Shown one piece after another: positions 42,999-52,442 of a stretch of DNA of 64,000 nucleotides. The translations under genes and the position numbers were made by a program. A model generated the notes under the pieces. It was not told the origin of the DNA, searched no databases, and saw only the letters and a list, made by a program, of their open reading frames with translations. This DNA is from Geomonas sp. RF6 (lineage in GTDB: Bacteria; Desulfobacterota; Desulfuromonadia; Geobacterales; Geobacteraceae): NCBI RefSeq assembly GCF_021044625.1, contig NZ_CP087999.1, forward strand, positions 637,001 through 701,000. Reading direction: 5' to 3'. Within the stretch, counting starts at the first letter, position 1. Each line of letters starts with the position of its first letter.

Positions 42999-43475
42999 CT
43001 AGGAACGGCAGAACTGCCGCACCAGTTGCTCATGGAGCGGATGGGAGGCAACGATTTCGTCGCAGGTGGGGATTTCGAAGTCGGCGAAATCGAATCCGGG
43101 GGCGACGAGGCAGCTGACGAAGGTGAAGTCGCCGAGGGTGCGGGCGGCCTGCAGTGCGTCACACGGCACCACGGCAAGAGGCTGCCCCGGCGCTCCGGCA
43201 TGGTCGAGGAGGTACACCGCCGGGTCTTTTTGCAGCACCACGAGCTCCAGCGGCGCCCCGGCGAGGTGCAGCCACACCTCCTCGCTCTTTACACGATGCC
43301 AGACCGAGAAGTTCCCCGCACTCAGAAGGAAGTAGATGACGGTAAGGGCAGAGCGCTCTCCGGAGTAGCCGGGAATACCCCCGAGGGAGTGGCTGGAGCG
43401 GTGCACCTCGCGGTACCATCCCCCTTCCGGATGCGGCTGCAGTCCGTAGTGCTCGATGAGCCCCTGTGCCGTCAT
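42999..43475 (-). CDS. Cupin superfamily protein, DUF985
   Basis: A 158-residue cupin: HPEGGWYREVHRS near residue 14, GERSALTVIYFLL, FSVWHRVKSEEVWLHLAG with metal-type histidines, and LVAPGFDFADFEI near 130 are the conserved DUF985 segments. The beta-barrel is of the cupin class; the ligand is unknown, though relatives resemble sugar or keto-acid epimerases. The start at 43475 follows AGGGGGG; the in-frame upstream ATG at 43502 lacks a site. The next gene downstream is three bases away. Confidence 0.88.
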   Translation of the reverse strand: MTAQGLIEHYGLQPHPEGGWYREVHRSSHSLGGIPGYSGERSALTVIYFLLSAGNFSVWHRVKSEEVWLHLAGAPLELVVLQKDPAVYLLDHAGAPGQPLAVVPCDALQAARTLGDFTFVSCLVAPGFDFADFEIPTCDEIVASHPLHEQLVRQFCRS

Positions 43476-43600
43476 AAATTCCCCCCTGCTGCAACTGTGC
43501 ATGGCACCCTCCTTTCATACCGACACCGCGCATAGTGCCACAACCTCCGACGCATCTCCAGCAGGAACGGAAAGAGGGGCATCCGTCGAGCGCGAACGGT

Positions 43601-44191
43601 CTATCTCCCGAGAACCAGATCCCGCAGCGCATCGACACTGAGGACCCCGGATGCACCCCTGCTCCTCCCCACCACGAAGGCAGGAACCGCGTTGATGCCG
43701 AGCTGCTCCGCCAGTTCCTCGTCTGCCAGGACCGCGTCCTGATAGACGTGCGCATCGAGCGCATCTCTCAAGGCGTCGGCATCGAGCCCGACCTCTCCCC
43801 CGAGAGATGCAAGGAGAGTGGGGTGACCGATATCTTCGCTGCGCTGAAAAAAGATCCGGAAGAGGCCGTTGTGGTACTCCTCGAAGCGGCCGTGTTCCCG
43901 TGCGAACGCCGCCCCCTCATGGGCAAGGCGGGAGCGGGGCTGCAGGGTCGGCAACTCTATCTGGATCCCCATCTGCCGCGCCATGGGGTAGACCATCTGG
44001 TTCCACACCCGCACCAGGTACTCGCTCCCCGGATCGAGCGTCGGGACCGGCTCCGGCCGCAGCTCGAAGGCGCGCCACACCACCGAAAGTTCGGGCAATT
44101 CCCGTTTCAACTGCACCAGGGCTGGCTCCGCCAGCCAGCAGAACGGTCAGACATAGTCTGAAAAGACTTCCAGGACCAGGTCCTTCTCCAT
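43601..44191 (-). CDS. DsbA/FrnE-like oxidoreductase, selenoprotein (UGA at codon 15)
   Basis: Read through one in-frame UGA (44149-44147) this is a 196-residue FrnE/DsbA-family protein. The N-terminus is MEKDLVLEVFSDYV-U-PFCW, so selenocysteine replaces the first Cys of the family's DYVCPxC motif. Downstream are FELRPEPV, FFQRSEDIGHP and the cis-proline AVPAFVVG, all family features. The start at 44191 follows GAGGAG. A hairpin with a 7-bp stem sits 10 bases after the UGA's first base. The protein should be a cytoplasmic thiol/selenol oxidoreductase. Reading the ORF from 44116 alone would lose the active site. Confidence 0.85.
44121..44139 (-). promoter_or_regulatory. Candidate bacterial SECIS stem-loop
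   Basis: On the minus strand GCUGGCU, a GGCGG loop and AGCCAGC make a perfect 7-bp hairpin. The loop is 17-21 bases after the U of the UGA codon, the distance seen in bacterial selenocysteine insertion elements, and the loop holds adjacent Gs as in those recognised by SelB. Confidence 0.7.
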
Positions 44192-44352
44192 CGTTATCTC
44201 CTCGTGCCCGTTTAGTAGATCATCCTTATACGGTAAAGGGTACTTCAAAAAGGGGCATTGCTGTTGACTTTACTCCCCCTGACGATACCTTTTTTGATGG
44301 AATACATTAACGCTTCCTTAACAAAAAACCGGAAACCAGAGAAGGAGGTACT

Positions 44353-44880
44353 ATGAAAAGGTCGACGTTTATTATGTTGTTTGTCGCAGTGTTTGCAATC
44401 GGTGGCGCCATGTCTGCGTTCGCGGCGGAAAAACTCGGCCGCAAAGACAAGGCCTTTGTCACCAAGGCAGCTAGTGCCGGCATGATGGAGGTACAACTGG
44501 GGCAGATGGCGCAGCAAAACGGCCAGTCCCAGGAAGTGAAGGATTTCGGGTCCCGCATGGTCGCCGACCACACGAAAGCAAACGACGAGCTGAAACAGCT
44601 GGCGCAAACGAAAGGGATCTCCCTTGCCGAGAGCATGGACCGCAAGGACAAGAAGATGGTGGACAAGTTCCAGAAGGTCAAGCCGCAGGAGTTCGACAAG
44701 GAGTACATGAAGGCGATGGTGAAGGACCACCAGAAGGACGTCGCGGACTTCCGCAAGGCATCCAAGGACGTGAAAGACCCTGACATCCAGGCTTTCGCGG
44801 CGAAGACTCTGCCGATCCTGGAACAGCACCTGCAGCAGGCGCAGGAGGTAGCAAAGAAGGTGGGAGCAGGCGGGAAGTAG
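44353..44880 (+). CDS. DUF4142 secreted helical protein
   Basis: A 175-residue protein with a cleavable signal peptide (about 1-24, MSAFAAEK). The mature part is a helical bundle of the DUF4142 family: DKAFVTKAASAGMMEVQLGQ, FGSRMVADHTKANDELKQLA near 70, and a C-terminal helix EQHLQQAQEVAKKV. The fold is ferritin-like, but the function of the family is unknown, with several members linked to stress. GGAGGTACT precedes the ATG. It is monocistronic with a strong terminator. Confidence 0.9.
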   Translation: MKRSTFIMLFVAVFAIGGAMSAFAAEKLGRKDKAFVTKAASAGMMEVQLGQMAQQNGQSQEVKDFGSRMVADHTKANDELKQLAQTKGISLAESMDRKDKKMVDKFQKVKPQEFDKEYMKAMVKDHQKDVADFRKASKDVKDPDIQAFAAKTLPILEQHLQQAQEVAKKVGAGGK

Positions 44881-44916
44881 CTTTCACAGCGTAAATAACC
44901 TCTGCCTTAAAGAAAA

Positions 44917-44948
44917 AACGCCACCGGGCCGGGTGGCGTTTTTTTTTC
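44917..44948. terminator. Bidirectional intrinsic terminator
   Basis: ACGCCACC and GGTGGCGT pair around GGGCCG, with A-run before and eight or more T after. It can stop the DUF4142 transcript on the plus strand and the nadE transcript on the minus strand. Confidence 0.9.
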
Positions 44949-44967
44949 GTCCTTCACTCTCCCTGTA

Positions 44968-47034
44968 TCACGGCTCCTCACTCTCCGGAATGAGATCGAG
45001 CTGCGCGAGCCAAGGCGTCGCTTCGCCGTCGCTCGGGGCGCGCCAGTCGCCTCGGGGGGAGAGGGAGCCGCCGGAGCCGACCTTCGGCCCGTTCGGGAGG
45101 CAGCTCCTCTTGAACTGGCTTATCTTGAAGAACCTCCAGATGAAGACCCCGAGCCACTTCTTTATCACCTCGATCGTGTACTCGTTGCGCTTCTCCTCCG
45201 GGATGTCGGGCCAGTTGTAGCGGGTCCGGTCGTGCCATACGCTCCAGGCGATGAAGGCGACCTTCGGGGGGAGATAGCCGACGCGCAGGATGTAGTAGAG
45301 GTTGAAATCCTGCAGCTCGTACGGCCCGACCTTATCCTCCGTGCGCTGGATCGGCTGATTGTCCCCGGCTGAGCCCGGCACGAGCTCCGGGCTGATCTCC
45401 GTATCGACGATCTCCTCCAGCACGCCGCTTACCTCCGGGCCGAGCAGGTCTGTTTTCGCGGCCCACCGCACCAGGTACTGGATCAGCGTCTTCGGGACGC
45501 TGGCGTTCACGTTGTAATGGGACATGTGGTCCCCGACCCCGTAGGTACACCACCCGAGCGCGAGCTCGCTCAGGTCGCCGGTTCCGACCACCATGCCGCA
45601 GTTCTGGTTCGCGAGCCGGAAGAGGTGGCTGGTGCGCTCCCCTGCCTGCACGTTTTCGAAGGCGATGTCGTACACCGCATGGCCGTCGAAGAAGGGGTGG
45701 CCGATGTCCTTCATCATCTGCTCGCAGCTGGGGCGGATGTCGATTTCTGCAAAGGTGCACCCGACCGAACGCATGAGGCGATGCGCCTGGTCCAGCGTCC
45801 TCTCGCTCGTGGCGTAACCGGGCATGGTGTAGGCGAGGATGTCCTTGCGCGGCAGCCCCATGACGTCCATGGCCCTCGCGCAGACGAGGAGCGCCTGGGT
45901 GGAATCGAGCCCGCCGGAGACACCGATGATCATCTTCGACGCCCCGCAGCTGCGGTACCGTTTTACGAGCCCCTGCACCTGGATCTCGTACACCTCGTGG
46001 CACCGCTCGTTCCTGCGGGCAGGATCGCTCGGCACGAAGGGGAAACGCTCGTAGCAGCGCTCGAGCGGCAGCTTCTCCTCGAGGGGAAGCTCGGCGCTGA
46101 AAGAGATCGTGCGGAAGGTGGCGATCTCCGGGTGGTGGCGGCGCACCGACTGGTTGAAGGTCGTCTGGCGCATCCGCTCCTGGGTCAGCCGATCCAGGTC
46201 GATGTCCCCCGTGATGAGCTGCTGGCCGTAGTCGAAGCGGTTCGACTCGGCGAGGAAAACGCCGTTGTCGCAGATCATGCCGTGGCCGTCCCAGGCGAGA
46301 TCGGTCGTCGATTCCCCGGAGCCTGCAGCGCTGTAGATGTAGGCGGCAAGGCAGCGGCTGGCCTGGCTCGCAACGAGCTGCCTACGGTAGTCGGCCTTGG
46401 CAACGGTGATGTTGGAGGCGGAGAGGTTGATGAGGACCTTCGCTCCGGCCATGGCCGCGAGGGACGAAGGGGGGATGGGGACCCAGATATCCTCGCAGAT
46501 CTCCGTGAAGAAGGTCAGGAGCGGCTGCTCCTCCACCTGGAAGAGGAGGCGCGTGCCGAAGGGGACCCCCTTCTGCCCCAGGAGATCGATGTTCTCCACC
46601 GGCGCGAAGTCCGCGGGGGAGAACTGGCGCAGTTCGTAGAACTCGCGGTAGTTCGGGATGAAGCTCTTAGGGATGACCCCGAGGATCCGCCCGCCGTAGA
46701 CGACGGCACCGCAGTTGAAGAGCATGCTGTGCACCTGCAGCGGCAGCCCCACGATGGTGATGAGCGGTATCTCCTTCGAGGCGTCGAGGACCTCCTGCAG
46801 GGCCTTCAGAGATGCGTCCAGCAGGGCCTGCTGGTGAAAGAGATCGTCGCAGGAGTAGGCGGAAAGCCCGAGCTCGGGAAAGACCGCGACGAGTGCCCGC
46901 CTCTGGTGGGCCTGCCGCATCATGTCAACCGTCTGCCGCGCGTTGAAGGCGGGGTCCGCCACCCGCACCTCGGGGATGGCAACCGCTATGCGGACATAGT
47001 TGTGATTGTAAATGTTGAAAAAGGAGCCTTTCAA
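44968..47034 (-). CDS. nadE: Glutamine-dependent NAD+ synthetase
   Basis: A 688-residue enzyme that amidates nicotinate adenine dinucleotide. The N-terminal nitrilase-like domain (about 15-300) has the Glu in FPELGLSAY near 49, Lys in [13 protein letters not shown] and Cys in [11 protein letters not shown]. The C-terminal synthetase has the ATP P-loop SGGLDSTQ near 371. The start is TTG at 47034, preceded by GGAGGTGGCGG; no ATG near the N-terminus would keep the nitrilase strand. It is transcribed away from the REP-like repeats upstream. Confidence 0.95.
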   Translation of the reverse strand: MKGSFFNIYNHNYVRIAVAIPEVRVADPAFNARQTVDMMRQAHQRRALVAVFPELGLSAYSCDDLFHQQALLDASLKALQEVLDASKEIPLITIVGLPLQVHSMLFNCGAVVYGGRILGVIPKSFIPNYREFYELRQFSPADFAPVENIDLLGQKGVPFGTRLLFQVEEQPLLTFFTEICEDIWVPIPPSSLAAMAGAKVLINLSASNITVAKADYRRQLVASQASRCLAAYIYSAAGSGESTTDLAWDGHGMICDNGVFLAESNRFDYGQQLITGDIDLDRLTQERMRQTTFNQSVRRHHPEIATFRTISFSAELPLEEKLPLERCYERFPFVPSDPARRNERCHEVYEIQVQGLVKRYRSCGASKMIIGVSGGLDSTQALLVCARAMDVMGLPRKDILAYTMPGYATSERTLDQAHRLMRSVGCTFAEIDIRPSCEQMMKDIGHPFFDGHAVYDIAFENVQAGERTSHLFRLANQNCGMVVGTGDLSELALGWCTYGVGDHMSHYNVNASVPKTLIQYLVRWAAKTDLLGPEVSGVLEEIVDTEISPELVPGSAGDNQPIQRTEDKVGPYELQDFNLYYILRVGYLPPKVAFIAWSVWHDRTRYNWPDIPEEKRNEYTIEVIKKWLGVFIWRFFKISQFKRSCLPNGPKVGSGGSLSPRGDWRAPSDGEATPWLAQLDLIPESEEP

Positions 47035-47185
47035 AGTCCCGCCACCTCCGTGTGCAAGCGTTCGACAACATGGGCCAAAAGGGCAATGGGCAGTCTCTCA
47101 CAAACTCCGGCAGGAAACCAAGAGAAAAGATATCACTGGTGAAAATGCGTATACGTAATATGCGGCGACGGTCGATGCAGTCCAT

Positions 47186-47279
47186 GTAGGCCGGGATAAG
47201 CCGCAGGCGTTCCCCGGCATCTCCGTCCGGAGCGGCGCAGCTGTCTGCCGGGCAACGCTACCGCTTATGCCGGCCCTAC
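47186..47279. repeat. REP-like palindromic repeat, copy B
   Basis: Starts GTAGGCCGGGATAAGCCGC and ends GCTTATGCCGGCCCTAC. It is followed by copy C after 32 bases. Both copies are preceded by TGCAGTCCA, so the pair looks like a tandem duplication. Arms are inverted. Confidence 0.85.
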
Positions 47280-47311
47280 AGAGACAACTTCACGAGGTGA
47301 ATGCAGTCCAG

Positions 47312-47401
47312 GTAGGCCGGGATAAGCCGCAGGCGTTCCCGGCATATTCGTCCGGAGCGGCGCAGCTGCCTGCCGGCAACGCTGCGCTTATGCCGGCCTA
47401 C
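47312..47401. repeat. REP-like palindromic repeat, copy C
   Basis: The most perfect copy: GTAGGCCGGGATAAGC at the left and GCTTATGCCGGCCTAC at the right are inverse apart from one inserted G. The internal segments GCGTTCCCGGCA and TGCCGGCAACGC also pair. With copy B it fills the 389-base gap between nadE and ligD. Confidence 0.9.
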
Positions 47402-47423
47402 ATGGAATACAGTAAACCCTTGA

Positions 47424-49865
47424 TTACCGCCGAAAGGTTTGCCGGATTGCGAAGAATCCTTCCCACGGGTCCCGTTCCAGCCGCTCCAGGCGCTCCTTCA
47501 TGTTGAGGACGCTGAAGCTGTCCGGCTTCACCCCCTTCACCAGTTCCTCCCACCCGATCGGCGTGGCGACCGGCGCCCCCGGGCGGGCCCGAACCGAGTA
47601 CGGCTCCGCTCCGTGCGCTCCCCTCCCGTTTCTCATCCAGTCCACGTAGATGCGCCCCTGCCGCTCGCTTTTGGAGAGCTTCGCGGTAAAGCGGTCGCCG
47701 CGCGACTCCTCCATCTCCTCCGAGATCCGCCTGGCAAAGGCGGTGACTTCCTTCCACCCTTTGCTCCGGTCAAGGGGAGCGACGAGATAGTACCCCTTGC
47801 CGCCGGTCGTCTGCAGAAAGGACTCGAGCCCCCGCTCCTGCAGATGGATCTTCAGGAGGAGGGCCGCCTCGGCGAGATCCTCCCAGGGGTACCCCTCCTC
47901 AGGGGGATCGAGGTCGAAGAGGAGGCGGTCCGGGTGCTCCAGGTCGGCGTAGCGCGACTGCCAGGCGTGGAACTCGACGCTCCCCTGGCGCACGAGCGTC
48001 AGCACCCCTTCCGCATCATCCACCGCGAGGTAGCGCTCCGCATGCCCGGCGATATCTATCGGGCGCACCGGAGGGGGAAAGTTGGTAGCGTGCTTTTTGA
48101 ACTGGCACCGGTAGATGTTGGTGGGGCACGCGATGAGCGTAAGAGGCCGGTCCACGATGTGGGGGAGCATCAGGTCGGCGACGAGCGTGTAGTAGCTCAC
48201 CAGGTCTTCCCTGCGCAGCCGTTCGTGGGGGAAGACCGGGAGATCCTTCTTCGCCGACCGGGGGGGCGCCGTCTGCATGGCCGTCTCCCGCGCCCTTTCG
48301 GGGATTTCCAGGCGCACCTCGCGGGAGGGCTTGTCCTCCCGCAGCCCCTTGAAGGAGGCGTTCCTGAGCATCCCCCGCCCGGAGATCCCGCCGTGCGCGA
48401 CCTCCGCCACCAGCTCGGGGCGCACCCAGTGCGGGTTGCGGTACTCCTGGCCGGACGGCGGGTTCACAAAAGGGGGCTCCGGTTGCTCGTAGCGGCTCAG
48501 AACCTCGAGAAGGGTTTCACTCGATGAAATGCTGTATCCGCTCTTGATCTTCCCGGCGAAGACGAGGTGCCCCTCCTGGTCGTAATACCCGGCAAGGAGT
48601 GAACCGAAGGGGCGGCCTGCCCCGGACTCGGTATAGCCGCCGACCACGAACTCCTGGCGCTGGGAGCACTTCACCTTCAGCCAGCGGCGGCTCGGTTCCG
48701 AGACATAGCCGGAATCTGCCTGCTTCGACACGATCCCTTCCAGCGTCCTGCTGCACACCTCGCGATAGAATTCCTCCCCGTGCCCAACCACGTGATCGAC
48801 GTAGCGCACCTGCTCCATCTGAGGGGGAACGAGGTCGGCGAGTATCGCTTTCCGCTCCGAAAGAGGTGCGCCGCGGATATCGTACCCCTCGTAGTTCATG
48901 AGGTCGAAGACGACGTAGGTGATCTCCCCTTCCCTGCCGCTGCGTAGCGCTTCCTGAAGCGCGTGGAAGTCGGAGCGCCCCTGGGAGGTGAAGACGACGA
49001 TCTCCCCGTCGAGCCAGGCCTGCCGCACCGGGAGGCGCGCCACTGCGCGCTGCAGAGTGGGGATCCGGTCGGTGAAGTCGATCCCTCTTCTCGTGAAGAA
49101 GCGCACGCCGGTCCCTTCCTTGTCGATGCGGCACACCATCCGGTAACCGTCGTACTTTATCTCGTGCAGCCACTCGTCTCCCTGGGGGACCTGGTCCACC
49201 AGCGTCGCCGGCTGAGGCGTCGTGCAGGAGGGGAGAGCGCCTCCGAGCGCGTGGCCAAAGACAGGGGGGGTGACCTCCCCGACGGTGCTGCTCCAGAGGC
49301 GGTCGCGGTCCTCGGCGATGTCCTCCATGGTACGGCCGCTCATCACGCTCCTGTCGCGGGCGAGGATGTCGTTCGGGGAGGCGAAGTCGTCCGCATCCTT
49401 CACCAGCCGCCAGCTGCGGGTCTCCCTGTCTTCGCGGGTCAGCGTCCATCGGCCGCGCAGCTTCTGGCCGTGCAGGACAAAGTGGAGCCGCCCTTGGTAA
49501 TACCCCTGTTTCCCCCCCTCCAGCGGCTCCCATTCACCGATATCCCAGACCATGACGGTGCCGCCTCCATACTCACCGGCAGGGATGACTCCTTCAAAGC
49601 GGGCGTATTCAAGGGGATGGTCTTCGGTCTCGCTGGCGAGGCGGTGCTGGGTGGGATCGAGAGAGGGCCCCTTCGGGAGTGCCCAGCTCTTCAGCGCGCC
49701 GTGCAGGCGCAGGCGGAAGTCGTAGTGGAGATGGCTTGCGGCGTGCTTCTGTACCACGAAGATGTTCCCTTCTTCCGCCCCCCCTTCTCCGGAAGGCTCA
49801 GGGGTGCGGTTGAAGTCGCGCTTTCTGCGGTATTCCTCGAGGTTTCCTTTTTCGGCAGCGCTCAT
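47424..49865 (-). CDS. ligD: ATP-dependent DNA ligase D (phosphoesterase-ligase-polymerase)
   Basis: An 813-residue multidomain enzyme of bacterial non-homologous end joining. Residues 1-190 form the 3'-phosphoesterase (FVVQKHAASHLHYDFRLR, with the catalytic histidines). The ligase follows with the adenylated lysine in HEIKYDGYRM near 240 and a WLKVKC motif. The C-terminal primase-polymerase has LLFDLDPPEE and SKSERQGRIYVDW. The order PE-LIG-POL is that of Pseudomonas. No ku gene is in this window. No strong ribosome binding site precedes the ATG. Confidence 0.95.
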   Translation of the reverse strand: MSAAEKGNLEEYRRKRDFNRTPEPSGEGGAEEGNIFVVQKHAASHLHYDFRLRLHGALKSWALPKGPSLDPTQHRLASETEDHPLEYARFEGVIPAGEYGGGTVMVWDIGEWEPLEGGKQGYYQGRLHFVLHGQKLRGRWTLTREDRETRSWRLVKDADDFASPNDILARDRSVMSGRTMEDIAEDRDRLWSSTVGEVTPPVFGHALGGALPSCTTPQPATLVDQVPQGDEWLHEIKYDGYRMVCRIDKEGTGVRFFTRRGIDFTDRIPTLQRAVARLPVRQAWLDGEIVVFTSQGRSDFHALQEALRSGREGEITYVVFDLMNYEGYDIRGAPLSERKAILADLVPPQMEQVRYVDHVVGHGEEFYREVCSRTLEGIVSKQADSGYVSEPSRRWLKVKCSQRQEFVVGGYTESGAGRPFGSLLAGYYDQEGHLVFAGKIKSGYSISSSETLLEVLSRYEQPEPPFVNPPSGQEYRNPHWVRPELVAEVAHGGISGRGMLRNASFKGLREDKPSREVRLEIPERARETAMQTAPPRSAKKDLPVFPHERLRREDLVSYYTLVADLMLPHIVDRPLTLIACPTNIYRCQFKKHATNFPPPVRPIDIAGHAERYLAVDDAEGVLTLVRQGSVEFHAWQSRYADLEHPDRLLFDLDPPEEGYPWEDLAEAALLLKIHLQERGLESFLQTTGGKGYYLVAPLDRSKGWKEVTAFARRISEEMEESRGDRFTAKLSKSERQGRIYVDWMRNGRGAHGAEPYSVRARPGAPVATPIGWEELVKGVKPDSFSVLNMKERLERLERDPWEGFFAIRQTFRR

Positions 49866-49954
49866 TTTGTGGAATTGCCCGGCCTGTTACAACTGAGGCT
49901 TTCGCGGCGATGCGGGTTCCGGCAAGGGGTGCCATATCATCTTGATTATTGCAT

Positions 49955-49986
49955 ACAAAAAGAGGGAAAGGCGCGCCCTTCCCTCT
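49955..49986 (-). terminator. Intrinsic terminator after the radical SAM gene
   Basis: On the minus strand AGAGGGAA and TTCCCTCT form a stem around a G/C loop, followed by TTTTTG. It lies 25 bases after the stop codon of the gene at 50012. Confidence 0.75.
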
Positions 49987-50011
49987 CGTTATCCTACGTG
50001 ATCTAGCGACC

Positions 50012-51556
50012 TCACCCTTCAGCGCCGTCGGCTTCCGCCTCTGCTGCCCATCCATCCCGGTGGAACATGCCGCTATTGCCGATCTTCTCCGCCACCTTCC
50101 GAAAATGGAAGCCATAGATCGCGTAGGTTATGGCAAGGGGGAAGAGACGCGGTTTTCTCAGCAGCGACCAGAAGAAAAGCTTCCAATAGTGGATACGTTC
50201 CTGCCCGATGATCCCGAGGAAGAGCATCGACTTCACCAGCGCCCCCCAATAGCCGGGCTGGAAGCGGAAGCTGGCGAGATAGAGCGGACGGTACTCCCGC
50301 AGAAGCTGCAGCACACGACGGTAGTAGTTGCGCGGCGAGTAGATCGTGTCGAGGATGTCCTGGTACCCGGCGATCAGGGTGTTGGCATCCATCTTCGGGA
50401 TATAGTTCAGCGAGACCGCCATGTTGTTCCCGGTTGCCTTCCCGAGCAGGCGACCCTCCTTGTCGAGGCGCTGGTACAGCCTCGTCCCGCGCAGCACGGT
50501 CAGTATCCCCACCATGGCGGTGGCGATCCCGCTCTCCTGGATGAAGCGGATCTGGCTCTGGAAAATGCCGGGGGAATCGCTGTCGAAGCCGACGATGAAG
50601 CCCGCATGGACCTGCAGCCCCGCCTGCTGGATGCGCCGCACGGACTCCAGGAGATCGCGGTTGCGATTCTGGGACTTCCCGGTTTCGGCGAGACCCTCCT
50701 CCTCCGGCGTCTCTATCCCGACGAAGACCTCCTCGAACCCGGCACGCACCATCAGGGACATGAGCTCGGGGTCATCGGCAAGATCGACCGACGCTTCCGT
50801 GTAGAAGTAGAAGGGATAGCGCTTCTCCTGCATCCACTCGATGATGGCGGGGAGAACTTCCTTCTTGAGCTTCTTCCGGTCCCCTATGAAATTGTCATCC
50901 ACGATGAAGACGGCGCCGCGCCAGCCGCGCATATACAGGCTGTCGAGCTCGGCGATGAGGTGGGGGAGCGGCTTCGTCCGCGGGATCCGACCCAAAAGGG
51001 CTGTTATGTCGCAAAACTCGCAGTCGAAGGGGCAGCCGCGGGAATATTGCAGGTTCATGGCGGCATACTTCCCGATCTCGGCGAGGTCCCAGAGGGGGAC
51101 CGGAGTCTCATCAAGGAGCGCCCGCCGGTCCGGCTGATAGAGATGCTTCGCGTCCCCCCGGGCCAGATCATCCAGGAAAACGGGGAGCGTCACCTCCGCC
51201 TCCCCGAGGACCAGGTGGTCGACATCGGGAAAATCGTCGTGCGACGAGGTGAAAAGGGGGCCACCTGCGACGGTCTTTACTCCCAACCTGCGACAGCGTG
51301 CGATGACCTCCAGCGCCGACTCGCGCTGGATGTCCATGGCGCTGATAAAGACGTAGTCCGCCCAGAGGAGGTCATCGTCGGAGACCGGGCGGATGTTCAT
51401 GTCCACGACCCGTTTTTGCCAGGAAGAGGGGAGCATGGCGGCGACCGTCAAAAGGCCCAGCGGCGGGAAGCTTGCTTTCTTTCCAATGAATTTGAGGGCG
51501 TGCCGGAAGCTCCAAAATGTGTCCGGATAATGCGGATAAACCATTAAAATTTTCAT
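50012..51556 (-). CDS. B12-binding radical SAM protein with DUF4070
   Basis: A 514-residue protein. The N-terminal B12-binding region (1-150; opening MKILMVYPHYPDTFWSF) precedes a radical SAM domain with the cluster motif SRGCPFDCEFCDI near residue 170 and a C-terminal DUF4070 segment (about 400-500). This family includes the hopanoid C-2 methylase HpnP, whose length and opening residues are similar, but the sequence alone does not decide the substrate. A cobalamin- and SAM-dependent methyl transfer to an unactivated carbon is expected. Confidence 0.85.
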   Translation of the reverse strand: MKILMVYPHYPDTFWSFRHALKFIGKKASFPPLGLLTVAAMLPSSWQKRVVDMNIRPVSDDDLLWADYVFISAMDIQRESALEVIARCRRLGVKTVAGGPLFTSSHDDFPDVDHLVLGEAEVTLPVFLDDLARGDAKHLYQPDRRALLDETPVPLWDLAEIGKYAAMNLQYSRGCPFDCEFCDITALLGRIPRTKPLPHLIAELDSLYMRGWRGAVFIVDDNFIGDRKKLKKEVLPAIIEWMQEKRYPFYFYTEASVDLADDPELMSLMVRAGFEEVFVGIETPEEEGLAETGKSQNRNRDLLESVRRIQQAGLQVHAGFIVGFDSDSPGIFQSQIRFIQESGIATAMVGILTVLRGTRLYQRLDKEGRLLGKATGNNMAVSLNYIPKMDANTLIAGYQDILDTIYSPRNYYRRVLQLLREYRPLYLASFRFQPGYWGALVKSMLFLGIIGQERIHYWKLFFWSLLRKPRLFPLAITYAIYGFHFRKVAEKIGNSGMFHRDGWAAEAEADGAEG

Positions 51557-51855
51557 GTATTTTCCCCGCTAACCCGATTATTTGCCTGTTCCAATTTTAG
51601 CCTCCTCAACCGTGATGCAAGGGGGAGGCGTGTAAACTTTCGGTAAAAAAGATTGTCACTCCCCCTGATCTCCCTTTCCACGCGGGGTCGGCGCAACAGC
51701 GGCCCGCAGCACTCCGGCAATGCCCCGCGCTTCTTATTTCCCAGCCAAAGCTCCAGTCTTTGATAATGATATGCGCACCTTACCCGCCTGACTTATACTT
51801 AGGGAAGAGGTGGAGCGGCAAAGCGGCCGCCAAAGAAGACGATCGAGGAAAGACG

Positions 51856-52194
51856 ATGGAAAAGATGAGCGAACAACAGGCGCGCGAGGCCATTCAAAGA
51901 GGGGAAATCGGCAGCGACATCACCGAAGCGGCAGAGAAAGTGGCTGTCATCCTTACGCAGAGCTGGTGTCTACAATGGCACGAGATGCGCAGTTACGCCG
52001 CGGGCTTCCAGGACGCGGCGGTTTTCTATATCGAATATGACAAGACTGAGCTTTTCGAGGACTTCCGGACCTTCAAGGAAGAGACCTTCGGCAACGACCA
52101 GATCCCGTACGTTCGATACTACCGCGGCGGGAAGCTCGTTGCCCAGTCCAACGCTGTTGCGCAGGAAACTTTCCGCGCCAACCTGGAGCGGTAG
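51856..52194 (+). CDS. Thioredoxin-fold protein with single active-site cysteine
   Basis: A 112-residue thioredoxin-like protein. The strand VAVILTQSWCLQWHEM places one cysteine where thioredoxins have CxxC, with Trp in the last position. A cis-Pro region QIPYVRYYRGGKLV near residue 88 supports the fold. The start at 51856 follows CGAGGAAAG; the frame to 51760 has no site. Absence of a second cysteine suggests a role in glutathione- or persulfide-type chemistry or a purely structural one. The 299 bases before it hold no gene. Confidence 0.75.
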   Translation: MEKMSEQQAREAIQRGEIGSDITEAAEKVAVILTQSWCLQWHEMRSYAAGFQDAAVFYIEYDKTELFEDFRTFKEETFGNDQIPYVRYYRGGKLVAQSNAVAQETFRANLER

Positions 52195-52442
52195 CGCGAG
52201 GGGCCTTTTTCTGTGGCGTGGGGGTGCCGAAGAGGCTCCTCACCTTCTTTGACAGGGGAAGCCGTGCCGCCAGGTGCGCAGCGTTGAATTTTTCTCCATC
52301 ACCCCTTGCCTCTCCTTGGCGCCTCTCTATTCTAATTATTAAATCGCTTTTACCGGAAGTGTGATCTGTCAGCTACCGTGTCGAAAGGACACCTCCCCTA
52401 TCTCATCCGCAGCACTGCACTGCGTGTACTCAAGGAGGGGGT

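Noticed and set aside
43601-44116. A DsbA-like protein that begins at 44116, or a frame-broken pseudogene.
   Set aside because: It would lack the active site; the upstream frame has a good start and ribosome binding site and only one UGA, at the Cys position, with a SECIS-like hairpin.
47186-47401. Repeats B and C as a CRISPR array.
   Set aside because: Only two long palindromic units with a 32-base gap, related to dispersed copies elsewhere; no cas genes.
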